Program-made: the position numbers and the translations under genes | The notes under the pieces: generated by a model | What the model was told of the DNA's origin: nothing | Databases searched by the model: none | Seen by the model: only the letters and a program-made list of their open reading frames with translations | Assembly (NCBI GenBank): GCA_964389755.1 | Contig: CAYMEW010000036.1 | Span: 1-41,097, forward strand | Direction of reading: 5' to 3' | Length of the DNA: 41,097 bases | From: JBBSUQ01 sp964389755 | GTDB lineage: Bacteria > Bacteroidota > Bacteroidia > Flavobacteriales_D > Crocinitomicaceae | Shown here: positions 34,461 to 41,097 of the stretch, one piece after another | Layout: each line of letters opens with the position of its first letter | How positions within the stretch are numbered: the first letter of the stretch is position 1

Positions 34461-34944
34461 GTTCCAACTGGTAATCCTCCATTAAAAAACCCTTCCCAAT
34501 GTCGATATCTTCTGTCTTGATGATCTCAAACCCCTGTCTTTCGTAAAAACTGATGGCCTGCGCGTTAAAACGATTTACGTTGAGGTTCAGTGTACGGATT
34601 CCGTTTCCCGAAGCAAACTCACGCGCTTTTTCCAGGAGGCGTTTCCCGGCTCCCGTACCCTGCGCGGAAGGAAGCACATACAATTTGTGGATCTTACACT
34701 TGTCCGCGGCCGGATAGTGCGGTTGCAGGCCAATGAATCCAAAGTCTCTTTCCGCATCCGAAAGCATATAAAAAGAGTGGCCATTCGACATTTGTCGGCG
34801 AAGTATTTCTAACGAATACATCATCTCGAGCATGTAAGAGATTTGTTCGGCAGAAAGAATGTTTCCGAAAGTGCGCGGCCAGGTGTTCAGGGCAATGTGC
34901 CGGATACGGGGTGCATCGGCTGAACTGAGCAATTCAGTTTTCAT
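34450..34944 (-). CDS. GNAT family N-acetyltransferase
   Basis: A 164-residue acetyltransferase that moves an acetyl group from acetyl-CoA to an amine of unknown identity. The GNAT core is visible: an N-terminal helix pair, the strand FIGLQPHY, and the acetyl-CoA pyrophosphate loop in YVLPSAQGTGAGKRLLEKA (Q/RxxGxG/A pattern), followed by NVNRFNAQAISFYERQGFEI, the typical C-terminal GNAT segment. It overlaps the hydrolase gene by 11 nt and its own tail overlaps the convergent GT9 gene. Confidence 0.9.
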   Translation of the reverse strand: MKTELLSSADAPRIRHIALNTWPRTFGNILSAEQISYMLEMMYSLEILRRQMSNGHSFYMLSDAERDFGFIGLQPHYPAADKCKIHKLYVLPSAQGTGAGKRLLEKAREFASGNGIRTLNLNVNRFNAQAISFYERQGFEIIKTEDIDIGKGFLMEDYQLELTW

Positions 34945-35887
34945 AAAAATGAGTATCGATAAACCCGGTAATGGCTTTCACAAGGTCTTTTACCAGGGGA
35001 GCGTCCGGATCTTTGTAAATAGTAAGTTGTTTCGCTAACTTTTTACAATCTGCCTTTTTCAATACGTGGTTCATGTCCGCAACGATCACCAGTTCGGAGG
35101 AAGGACGGGCCTTTTGAAGGATCTCTGCATTTTCTTCGCCAACCTGGATGTCCATCGTACCGTTCAGGATCAGCACCGGCACACCGATCTTCTGGATCTC
35201 TTCCTGCGGATCGTATTTCATCCACGAAATCATATACGGCTGTACGCTTTCCCTGAAAAGAGCAGCATACATGGGTTTTACCGGGGAAAAAGTATGCCCG
35301 GCTTTCAGCGTGTCCAGCATTTCGTACATTTCCTGTTTTAAGGCCTCGGGCTGCGCCGAAAGTTGTTCCCGGATGATTTGGTCTGCCGGAACTCCGGACC
35401 CCGCTACCGAAATGTAAGCGTCCACGTTGCGATTCTGACCCGCGACGATCATCGCAATCAGCGAACCTTCCGAATGCCCGAGCAGAATCACTTTTTCGAA
35501 GCGTGAATCACCCTTCATTTGATCGGTCCAGGCACTCAGGTCGGCCACGTAATCCCCGAAACGCAATTCGGATTCGGAAGTCATGGCACGCTTACTCGCA
35601 CCCACACCCCGCTTGTCGATCCGCAAAGAAGCGATGTCCTTTTTGGCAAGCGCCTCTGCAAGCATCTTCAGCGAATTGTTCTCCATACCGGCCTGGTTTC
35701 CGTTGCGGTCGGTAGGTCCGGATCCCGGATGGATGATCACCAGTATCTTTTCAGGGTTCTTTTTCGGAAGTAAAAGACTGCCGTGCAGCGTATCGCCGGC
35801 TCGCACGAGAAGTGTTTCGCTTTCCTGCGAAAATCCCGAAAGAAAAAGCAGGAGGGAGGCGGCAATAGTGAATAAAAGCCGGTACAT
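34934..35887 (-). CDS. Secreted alpha/beta hydrolase
   Basis: A 317-residue alpha/beta-fold hydrolase, probably acting on an ester or peptide in the periplasm. A signal peptide (about 1-20, ending LSGFSQ) is followed by the strand-turn LVIIHPGSGPTDRNGNQ (oxyanion region) and the nucleophile elbow LLGHSEGS with Ser139. The acid is probably Asp246 in NGTMDIQV and the base His274 in MNHVLK. The start at 35887 begins with the signal peptide; an upstream in-frame ATG at 35947 adds 20 residues without one and is less likely. It overlaps the GNAT gene, forming a two-gene operon. Substrate unknown. Confidence 0.88.
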   Translation of the reverse strand: MYRLLFTIAASLLLFLSGFSQESETLLVRAGDTLHGSLLLPKKNPEKILVIIHPGSGPTDRNGNQAGMENNSLKMLAEALAKKDIASLRIDKRGVGASKRAMTSESELRFGDYVADLSAWTDQMKGDSRFEKVILLGHSEGSLIAMIVAGQNRNVDAYISVAGSGVPADQIIREQLSAQPEALKQEMYEMLDTLKAGHTFSPVKPMYAALFRESVQPYMISWMKYDPQEEIQKIGVPVLILNGTMDIQVGEENAEILQKARPSSELVIVADMNHVLKKADCKKLAKQLTIYKDPDAPLVKDLVKAITGFIDTHFYEN

Positions 35888-35985
35888 GGGTCGTTCGTTT
35901 TTACGTTCATGTAAAATAACGAATAATTCGGATAGCCTGCCGACCATTTAGGACTATTTCACATTTTTTTTCGCGCGCAAAACAG

Positions 35986-35993
35986 TACTTTTA
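35986..35993 (+). promoter_or_regulatory. Candidate -7 box of the M42 peptidase gene
   Basis: TACTTTTA (one base from consensus) ends 20 nt before the ATG at 36014. A run of eight T lies about 15-25 nt further upstream and may serve as the -33 region. Confidence 0.4.
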
Positions 35994-36013
35994 GCTCACT
36001 CAATTTCGAACAA

Positions 36014-37096
36014 ATGAAAAAGATTATTACCAAAAACTCTGAAAAATTTCTTGAAAAATACCTGAATAATGCTTCGCCGACCGGTTTTGAAGCGGAAGGA
36101 CAAAAAATGTGGCTCAACTACATCCGGCCCTTCATCGATGATTATTTCGTGGATAGCTACGGCACCACCGTCGGCGTGATCAACCCGGAAGCAGATTACA
36201 AAGTCGTGATCGAAGCACATGCCGATGAGATTTCCTGGTTCGTACATTACATCACCAAAGAAGGTTTTATTTACCTGCGTCGCAACGGCGGTTCGGATCA
36301 TTTGGTGGCGCCTTCCAAACGCGTAAATATCCATACGGACAAAGGACTGGTGAAAGCGGTTTTCGGCTGGCCAGCCATCCACACCCGGCAGGGAGACAAA
36401 GAGGAAACACCCAGCATGAAGAACATTTTCCTCGACTGCGGCTGCTCTTCGAAAGAAGAAGTGGAAAAACTCGGGGTACATGTGGGCTGCGTCGTAACGT
36501 ATGAGGATGAGTTCATGGTGCTCAATAAGAACCGCTACGTCGGACGTGCACTCGATAACCGTATGGGCGGGTTCATGATCGCGGAGGTCGTACGCCTGCT
36601 GCACGAACAGAAGAAAAAACTTCCTTTCGGACTGTATGTTGTGAACGCCGTTCAGGAAGAAGTGGGGCTACGCGGAGCGCAGATGGTTGCACACCGTATC
36701 AAACCGAATGTCGCCATCATCACGGATGTATGCCATGATACGCACACGCCGATGATCAATAAGATCGAACAGGGCGACTTCGAAGGCGGAAAAGGTCCCG
36801 TGCTCACGGTGGGTCCTGCGGTACAGAATAACCTCCTGAAACTCATCATGGCCGCGGCGGAAAAGAACGATATACCTTTCCAGCGTGCGGCGGCTTCAAG
36901 AGCTACAGGTACCGATACCGATGCTTTTGCCTATTCCAATGAGGGAGTTCCTTCTGCACTCGTTTCACTCCCGCTGCGCTACATGCACACCACGGTCGAA
37001 ATGTGCCGAAAGGAAGACGTGGAAAATGCCGTCAGACTCATGTATGAGAGCGTTCTCTCCATTAAAAACGGTCAGGACTTCAATTATTTTCGCTGA
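36014..37096 (+). CDS. M42 family metallo-aminopeptidase
   Basis: A 360-residue cytoplasmic aminopeptidase of the M42 (glutamyl aminopeptidase / tetrahedral TET) family, expected to form a dodecamer that trims peptides from the proteasome-like or protease degradation pathway. The metal and catalytic residues are in place: His69 in VIEAHADEISWFV, Asp181 in VGRALDNRMGG, Glu215/216 in VQEEVGLRGA, Asp238 in ITDVCHDTHT, and His325 in RYMHTTVEM. No signal peptide. A near-consensus promoter box precedes it. It is followed after 91 nt by the T9SS type A gene. Confidence 0.93.
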   Translation: MKKIITKNSEKFLEKYLNNASPTGFEAEGQKMWLNYIRPFIDDYFVDSYGTTVGVINPEADYKVVIEAHADEISWFVHYITKEGFIYLRRNGGSDHLVAPSKRVNIHTDKGLVKAVFGWPAIHTRQGDKEETPSMKNIFLDCGCSSKEEVEKLGVHVGCVVTYEDEFMVLNKNRYVGRALDNRMGGFMIAEVVRLLHEQKKKLPFGLYVVNAVQEEVGLRGAQMVAHRIKPNVAIITDVCHDTHTPMINKIEQGDFEGGKGPVLTVGPAVQNNLLKLIMAAAEKNDIPFQRAAASRATGTDTDAFAYSNEGVPSALVSLPLRYMHTTVEMCRKEDVENAVRLMYESVLSIKNGQDFNYFR

Positions 37097-37158
37097 TAAG
37101 ATTCCAACATTCTCACGCATTTATGACCTGTCACATGGATGATTACCCGGAAGTTTCT

Positions 37159-37166
37159 TACATTTA
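37159..37166 (+). promoter_or_regulatory. Candidate -7 box of the T9SS type A gene
   Basis: TACATTTA, one base from TAnnTTTG, ends 21 nt before the ATG at 37188. Confidence 0.35.
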
Positions 37167-37187
37167 AGATTCTAAATTGTTATGCTT

Positions 37188-39221
37188 ATGAAAAAAGTTA
37201 CCTTTTTCGCACTCATGCTGTTCAGTGCGTCCGCAATAGCACAAACGACCTTTTCGGATGACTTTGACAGCTATACTGCCGGATCGTACCTCGGTCCGCA
37301 AAGTGGCGGCGAATGGACGACCTGGTCCAATGCACCCGGAACCGCAGAAGATGTGATGGTGTCGGACGCTGACGCCGCATCGATGCCGAACTCACTCTAT
37401 TTTATGTCAACTGCCAGTACCGGCGGACCTACCGACCTCGTACGCAACTTCGGGGTCATGAATACCGGAAGCTTTACGCTCGAATTCAATATGAAGGTCG
37501 TGAACGGAAAGGCAGGTTATTTCAACTTGCAGCGCAATCCGACGATCGGGGACGTGTGGGCTATGGACGCGAATTTCAACGACGACGGAACACTCTCCAT
37601 CGTCAACCAGTCCGGACTCAGCTTTTCCACGACTTATCCGCAGGGAACCTGGTTCAACTTTCGCATCGAGATCGACTTCAATACCAATCACTGGGAGATC
37701 TTCATAGATAACGTATCACAGGGCTACTTCGCAAATACCGAGAACCAGGTGGCATCCATCGATATTTTCCCGGTTGATCAGAATTCACCGTACGGCGCAG
37801 AATACTTCATCGACGATTTCGCGACGTCTTACACATCATTTACAGCTCCCGCGCTGAATGCAGCAGTGAGTTTTGTAGGTTACGACGAAGGAAACATTGC
37901 CGGGAACAACGTGATCGCAAAATACCGCATCCGCAACCTCGGACAAACGAATATTACGTCCGCAGACGTACAACTGGACTACAACGGTACGCAACTCAAC
38001 GATAACCTGACTTCTCTTAACATTGCGCCGGATACGGAACAGGAGTTCTCTTTTGCAACGCCTGTAACCCTTGCAGCGGGAATTAACGACATGATGGTGA
38101 CCGTGAGTAACGTCAACGGGAACGGGATGGACGATTTCGCCGGCGACGATACCGGGATGGCCTACGTAAACCCGGTAGTTCCGGCAGCCGGAAAAATGGT
38201 AGTTGGCGAAGAAGCGACCGGTACCTGGTGCGGATGGTGTCCGCGAGGAGCCGTATATATGGACATGATGGAAAATAAATACGGACAGTTCTGGGCAGGG
38301 ATTGCGGTGCACAATGCTGATCCGATGGTGGTAGCAGCTTATGATGCCGGTATCGGCGGAATGATCAACGGTTATCCTTCCGCACTTGTGGATCGCGGAG
38401 GAGATATCGACCCGAGTGGAATCGAAAACCCGTTCATGCAACGACTTACCGAAGCACCGGTTGCTTTTGTAACCAACGGAGCGACCTATGATGCCGGAAC
38501 CCGCGAATTGAAAGTATCCGTAAGCTACGATTTCCAGGCGGCCGCGAGTAACAACTACCGCGTGATCTGCGTGCTCACCGAAGACGGAGTAAGCGGAACA
38601 GCAGCCGGATATGGGCAAACAAACTATTATGCAGGCGGAGGTAACGGTGAAATGGGAGGATACGAATCTCTCCCGAGCCCGGTACCTGCTTCGCAAATGG
38701 TCTATGATCACGTGGCGCGTGCAATTGCGCCTTCCTTTACAGGAGGCAGCCCGTTCCCGGCAGTGATCAACGCCGGAGACGTTCTTACTGAAAACTTCAC
38801 CTTTACACTTCCCGCAGGTTGGGACGAAACCGAAATGCACATCATCGGGATGCTCGTGGCACCTGACGGACGGATTAACAATGCCGGGAAAGCAACCATT
38901 CCCGAAGCCGTTGCAAACGGCTATGTGGAAGGAACACTTTCTGTAGGAAGCATTACACCCGGTCAGCCGGACGCAGCACTCAGCCTGTACCCGAACCCGG
39001 CATCCGATTACGCCGTAGTGAACATCACACTTCCGGAAACGGCAGATGCAACGCTCACAATTACCGACATGACCGGTAAAACAGTAGCAGTGGGAGATTA
39101 CAAGGCGCTCAGCGGAAGTTCCACCGTAGAGCTGAATACAGCAGCATATAATGCCGGCGTATATTTTGTATCACTCACATTTAACGGTGAAAAGATCACC
39201 CAAAAGCTCATCGTAAAATAG
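37188..39221 (+). CDS. Omp28/thioredoxin-like protein with T9SS type A sorting domain
   Basis: A 677-residue secreted protein. A signal peptide (MKKVTFFALMLFSASAIA) leads into a jelly-roll-like lectin domain (about 20-200: FSDDFDSYTAGSYLGPQSGG, YFIDDFATSYTSF), an adhesin-like segment, then an Omp28/thioredoxin-related domain with a CxxC at Cys348-Cys351 (GTWCGWCPRG) and the cis-Pro segment GYPSALVDRGG. The sorting domain (LSLYPNPASDYAVVNITL to KITQKLIVK) is the type A (TIGR04183-like) class, unlike the other three T9SS proteins here. An ATG at 37182 two codons earlier is equally possible. A strong intrinsic terminator follows at 39245. Disulfide or redox activity is plausible but unproven. 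Confidence 0.88.
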   Translation: MKKVTFFALMLFSASAIAQTTFSDDFDSYTAGSYLGPQSGGEWTTWSNAPGTAEDVMVSDADAASMPNSLYFMSTASTGGPTDLVRNFGVMNTGSFTLEFNMKVVNGKAGYFNLQRNPTIGDVWAMDANFNDDGTLSIVNQSGLSFSTTYPQGTWFNFRIEIDFNTNHWEIFIDNVSQGYFANTENQVASIDIFPVDQNSPYGAEYFIDDFATSYTSFTAPALNAAVSFVGYDEGNIAGNNVIAKYRIRNLGQTNITSADVQLDYNGTQLNDNLTSLNIAPDTEQEFSFATPVTLAAGINDMMVTVSNVNGNGMDDFAGDDTGMAYVNPVVPAAGKMVVGEEATGTWCGWCPRGAVYMDMMENKYGQFWAGIAVHNADPMVVAAYDAGIGGMINGYPSALVDRGGDIDPSGIENPFMQRLTEAPVAFVTNGATYDAGTRELKVSVSYDFQAAASNNYRVICVLTEDGVSGTAAGYGQTNYYAGGGNGEMGGYESLPSPVPASQMVYDHVARAIAPSFTGGSPFPAVINAGDVLTENFTFTLPAGWDETEMHIIGMLVAPDGRINNAGKATIPEAVANGYVEGTLSVGSITPGQPDAALSLYPNPASDYAVVNITLPETADATLTITDMTGKTVAVGDYKALSGSSTVELNTAAYNAGVYFVSLTFNGEKITQKLIVK

Positions 39222-39244
39222 ATCAGCTCTCAAAAGATAAGAGA

Positions 39245-39283
39245 AGGGGCGGTTTCTGAAAAGGACCGCCCCTCGTTTTTTTT
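39245..39283 (+). terminator. Intrinsic terminator of the T9SS type A gene
   Basis: AGGGGCGGT (39245-39253) pairs perfectly with ACCGCCCCT (39265-39273), followed after two bases by eight T (39276-39283). It starts 24 nt after the stop codon. This is the clearest terminator in the window. Confidence 0.9.
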
Positions 39284-39313
39284 AAAGCAATCCCAAACTC
39301 CCGTTTTTATAGC

Positions 39314-39321
39314 TATTTTTG
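39314..39321 (+). promoter_or_regulatory. TAnnTTTG -7 box 4 nt before start
   Basis: TATTTTTG, then CGAC, then ATG at 39326. Exact consensus and 4-nt spacing; predicts a leaderless transcript. It follows the terminator by 30 nt, so it should act independently. Confidence 0.65.
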
Positions 39322-39325
39322 CGAC

Positions 39326-39892
39326 ATGAAATGGATTGGCAACCGTATCAGTTTTGTAGACGAACCCGGACGTACGACCTTCGTCATTTATCCTGAAAGT
39401 AAAACCTGGGTACGTGGCGCCATGGGTGCCTGGTTCGCGATGTGGATCACACTCGGCCTGGTCGTGATCTGGTCGCTCAATGCCCTGAACCTGTCGCAAC
39501 AGGAAAAGATCATTCTTTACATCTTTCTCACGTTCTGGGTGTACTATTGCTGGCGTGTCGGAAAGTCCTTTGCCTGGCTGTTGTGGGGGAAAGAACTGCT
39601 GAAGATCGACGAAGTATCCCTGTCAGTTAAAAAATCCATTCGTTCTTACGGGAAAGCAGGCGTTTTTTACCTGGAGAACATCAAAAAAGTACGCATGCTC
39701 ACGCCGAAGGAAAACTCCGTCCAGGCCGTGTGGGAAAGTTCACCCTGGATCCGCGGAGGAGAACGCATCGAATTCGAATACATGGGGAAAATGATCCGTT
39801 TCGGAGAAAAGTTATCTGAAAAAGATGCCACATTGCTCTTTAACCTGGTGACCAAACGCATTAAAGAACGCCTGAAGAAAATTTCCGTTTAA
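39326..39892 (+). CDS. Two-TM membrane protein, unknown function
   Basis: A 188-residue protein with two TM segments (about 33-51 and 58-77) separated by a short loop, a basic helical stretch, and a C-terminal soluble part with beta-strand pattern (SLSVKKSIRSYGKAGVFYLE and RIEFEYMGKMIRFGEKLSEK). The layout resembles small membrane proteins with a PH-like C-terminal domain, similar to the unknown gene at 20574, but I do not recognise a family. A leaderless promoter precedes it. It converges on menA with overlapping stop codons. Confidence 0.8.
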   Translation: MKWIGNRISFVDEPGRTTFVIYPESKTWVRGAMGAWFAMWITLGLVVIWSLNALNLSQQEKIILYIFLTFWVYYCWRVGKSFAWLLWGKELLKIDEVSLSVKKSIRSYGKAGVFYLENIKKVRMLTPKENSVQAVWESSPWIRGGERIEFEYMGKMIRFGEKLSEKDATLLFNLVTKRIKERLKKISV

Positions 39893-40785
39893 AGCAGGAT
39901 CAGCCCCGTTAATAGGGCGATCGCAAATGTCGAAAGTGCAACGACCTTCAGTTGCGGGTCGAAATCCGCGGGGTTTTTGACAGACATGACGCGAAACAGA
40001 TGCACGATCAGCAGGATGCCCGGCAACAAGCCTAAAAATGCTTTCGGACGTTCCACAACGATCAGGTAAGCCGCCATCATGCCGATACCGGCAACGATCA
40101 GGAATGCGTGGTACATTTTCGCCCGGCGGGCACCGATCTGAACAACCAGCGTACGTTTGCCCGAACGTGCATCATTCTCAATATCGCGCATGTTATTCAG
40201 GTTCAGTACCGCAGTACTTAAAAAACCAATGGATGCCGCCGGTAGCAGTACGCGAATGTCGAATTGCTTGCTGTATAACGAATAAACTCCGAGCACGCTC
40301 ACCAGTCCGAAAAAAAGAAAGACCATGATGTCACCCATCCCCGAATATCCGTAGGCGCGCTTCCCGATCGTATAGGTGATCGCCGCAAGTACGCATAGGA
40401 GCGCAAGCAAAAGGTAAAAGTAAAGCATCGAAATGGGCAGTTGCTGCGTTCCGAAATAGATCAGCAACAAAGCCGGTATCAAAGATAGTATTGACGTGAG
40501 AACCACGGCGCGCTTCATTTCCGCGATCGTAATACGACCCGATTGTACGGTACGCTGCGGCCCGATCCGCTGCTCGTTGTCCGTTCCCTTTAGTGAATCA
40601 CCCAGGTCGTTGGCCAAATTCGAAAGAATCTGGAACAGTACTGTCGTGATCAGTGCTAGGGTAAAGATCAGGTAATCGGTATATCCTTCGCTGAATGCAA
40701 TGAAGGACCCGATCAGGATGCCGGAAAGAGAGAGCGGAAGTGTACGCAAACGAAGTGCTTCCGCCCAGGCTTTGGTTTTTGTCAT
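39889..40785 (-). CDS. menA: 1,4-dihydroxy-2-naphthoate polyprenyltransferase MenA
   Basis: A 298-residue UbiA-family inner-membrane enzyme that prenylates 1,4-dihydroxy-2-naphthoate to demethylmenaquinone, the last-but-one step of menaquinone synthesis. Both Asp-rich motifs are visible: NLANDLGDSLKGTDNEQRIG (56-75, with the GPQRTVQSG that follows) and NLNNMRDIENDARSGKRTLV (~196-215), which bind the prenyl diphosphate through Mg. About eight TM segments are present. The DHNA-type pattern (NDLGD..KGTD..R.GP) favours MenA over UbiA. It lies next to repeats and no other men gene is in the window. TAATTTTG is 4 nt before the ATG, so a leaderless mRNA is likely. Confidence 0.93.
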   Translation of the reverse strand: MTKTKAWAEALRLRTLPLSLSGILIGSFIAFSEGYTDYLIFTLALITTVLFQILSNLANDLGDSLKGTDNEQRIGPQRTVQSGRITIAEMKRAVVLTSILSLIPALLLIYFGTQQLPISMLYFYLLLALLCVLAAITYTIGKRAYGYSGMGDIMVFLFFGLVSVLGVYSLYSKQFDIRVLLPAASIGFLSTAVLNLNNMRDIENDARSGKRTLVVQIGARRAKMYHAFLIVAGIGMMAAYLIVVERPKAFLGLLPGILLIVHLFRVMSVKNPADFDPQLKVVALSTFAIALLTGLILL

Positions 40786-40789
40786 ACTG

Positions 40790-40797
40790 CAAAATTA
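40790..40797 (-). promoter_or_regulatory. TAnnTTTG -7 box 4 nt before menA
   Basis: On the minus strand TAATTTTG, then CAGT, then ATG at 40785. Exact consensus and the same 4-nt spacing as four other genes. No clear -33 element. Confidence 0.65.
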
Positions 40798-40890
40798 AGC
40801 AGGAAGACTTTTACCTGGAACGATTATTTCCTTTTTTGTTAATACGGCAACAGAATTCACACTTATCCTTACCGCATCGGAACAGTTTCC

Positions 40891-40904
40891 CCGCCAGTTG
40901 GCGG
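40891..40904. repeat. Short ccgcc/ggcgg hairpin
   Basis: CCGCCA (40891-40896) pairs with TGGCGG (40899-40904) around 2 nt, with TTTCC to the left and GGAGAAA nearby to the right. It resembles the hairpin at 303-338 and the inner stem of the terminal repeats. The 40798-41097 stretch holds no gene. Confidence 0.5.
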
Positions 40905-40931
40905 TGGAGAAAGGGGGAGGAGATAGGCACC

Positions 40932-40965
40932 ACCTCCAATCCGAAGCAATTCGCATGTACTTTGC
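40932..40965. repeat. Short dispersed repeat module, right copy
   Basis: Matches 257-290 at 29 of 34 positions in the same orientation. It is directly followed by the terminal palindromic element. Confidence 0.6.
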
Positions 40966-40981
40966 AAGCGCGCCTTAGTGA

Positions 40982-41097
40982 AAGCTGCCGGGACCCAACG
41001 CATGCAGTTTCGCAGAACTTTTACCTTGTCCGAATCCGCCTTCAGGCGGAAAGTTTGGTAAAATGTTCCGGAACAAATGCCAGTTGGGTGGCTGCTG
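40982..41097. repeat. Nested palindromic repeat, right copy (cut by window end)
   Basis: Aligns over its full length with 1-115 in direct orientation, with differences at a few positions and TTCA in place of CCA in the central loop. The inverted arms are kept: ACCCAAC (40993-40999) with GTTGGGT (41083-41089), and TCCGCC with GGCGGA around the loop. The window ends inside or at the end of the element. Confidence 0.85.

Overview
The window reads as a chromosomal contig from a member of the Bacteroidota, most likely a gliding or environmental flavobacterium-like lineage. The support is: four proteins with type IX secretion (T9SS) sorting tails, three of type B with the gliding-associated tail and one of type A; Bacteroidota-style promoters with a TAnnTTTG -7 box and little Shine-Dalgarno signal; a HYC_CC_PP small protein; and a menaquinone MenA. 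The genus cannot be fixed from sequence alone. I see no phage, plasmid, CRISPR, tRNA or rRNA features. Both ends of the window lie in the same ~115-bp palindromic repeat, which suggests that the contig ends are assembly breaks in a dispersed repeat.

Layout. 1-362: repeats and hairpins. 363-3066 (-): a copper module, with a HYC_CC_PP protein followed by a multicopper oxidase carrying a CopB-like outer-membrane tail. 3500-6478 (-): tgt, an LptF/LptG-type permease and a DUF481-like outer-membrane protein in one tight operon. 6560-8289 (+): a family 2 glycosyltransferase overlapping an ECF sigma factor. 8136-8573: a perfect 219-bp tandem duplication over the junction between sigma factor and adhesin. 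8509-12922 (-): a SprB-repeat adhesin broken by a 100-N scaffold gap inside a 243-bp tandem repeat. 13337-14512: rsmG and a convergent unknown gene. 14735-20577 (+): a complete tripartite RND efflux operon (adaptor, pump, TolC-like channel). 20574-21811 (-): three small genes. 21921-22907 (+): a GlxA-type regulator. 22904-26521 (-): a second large T9SS type B protein. 26644-30091 (+): an FMN oxidoreductase and a two-subunit M16 peptidase. 30163-34460 (+): a third T9SS type B protein and a GT9 glycosyltransferase. 34450-35887 (-): a GNAT acetyltransferase and an alpha/beta hydrolase. 36014-39221 (+): an M42 aminopeptidase and an Omp28/thioredoxin-like T9SS type A protein with a clear terminator. 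39326-40785: a two-TM protein convergent with menA. 40786-41097: the repeat cluster again.

How it fits together. Much of the window concerns the cell envelope: LPS transport and sugar transfer, efflux, copper handling, and secreted adhesin-like proteins that depend on a T9SS encoded elsewhere. Gene packing is dense. Several convergent pairs share a TTAA in which both stop codons overlap, and co-directional genes often overlap by 4-23 nt.

Most notable observations: (i) five genes carry an exact TAnnTTTG box 4 nt before the start codon, predicting leaderless or near-leaderless transcripts, while a second group has the box 18-24 nt upstream; (ii) the fresh 219-bp duplication that leaves both flanking genes intact and creates a chimeric sigma region 4 mini-ORF; (iii) the nested palindromic element at both ends; (iv) a scaffold gap whose true length is predicted by the repeat period. 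I did not find a clear candidate for a wholly new multi-gene system.
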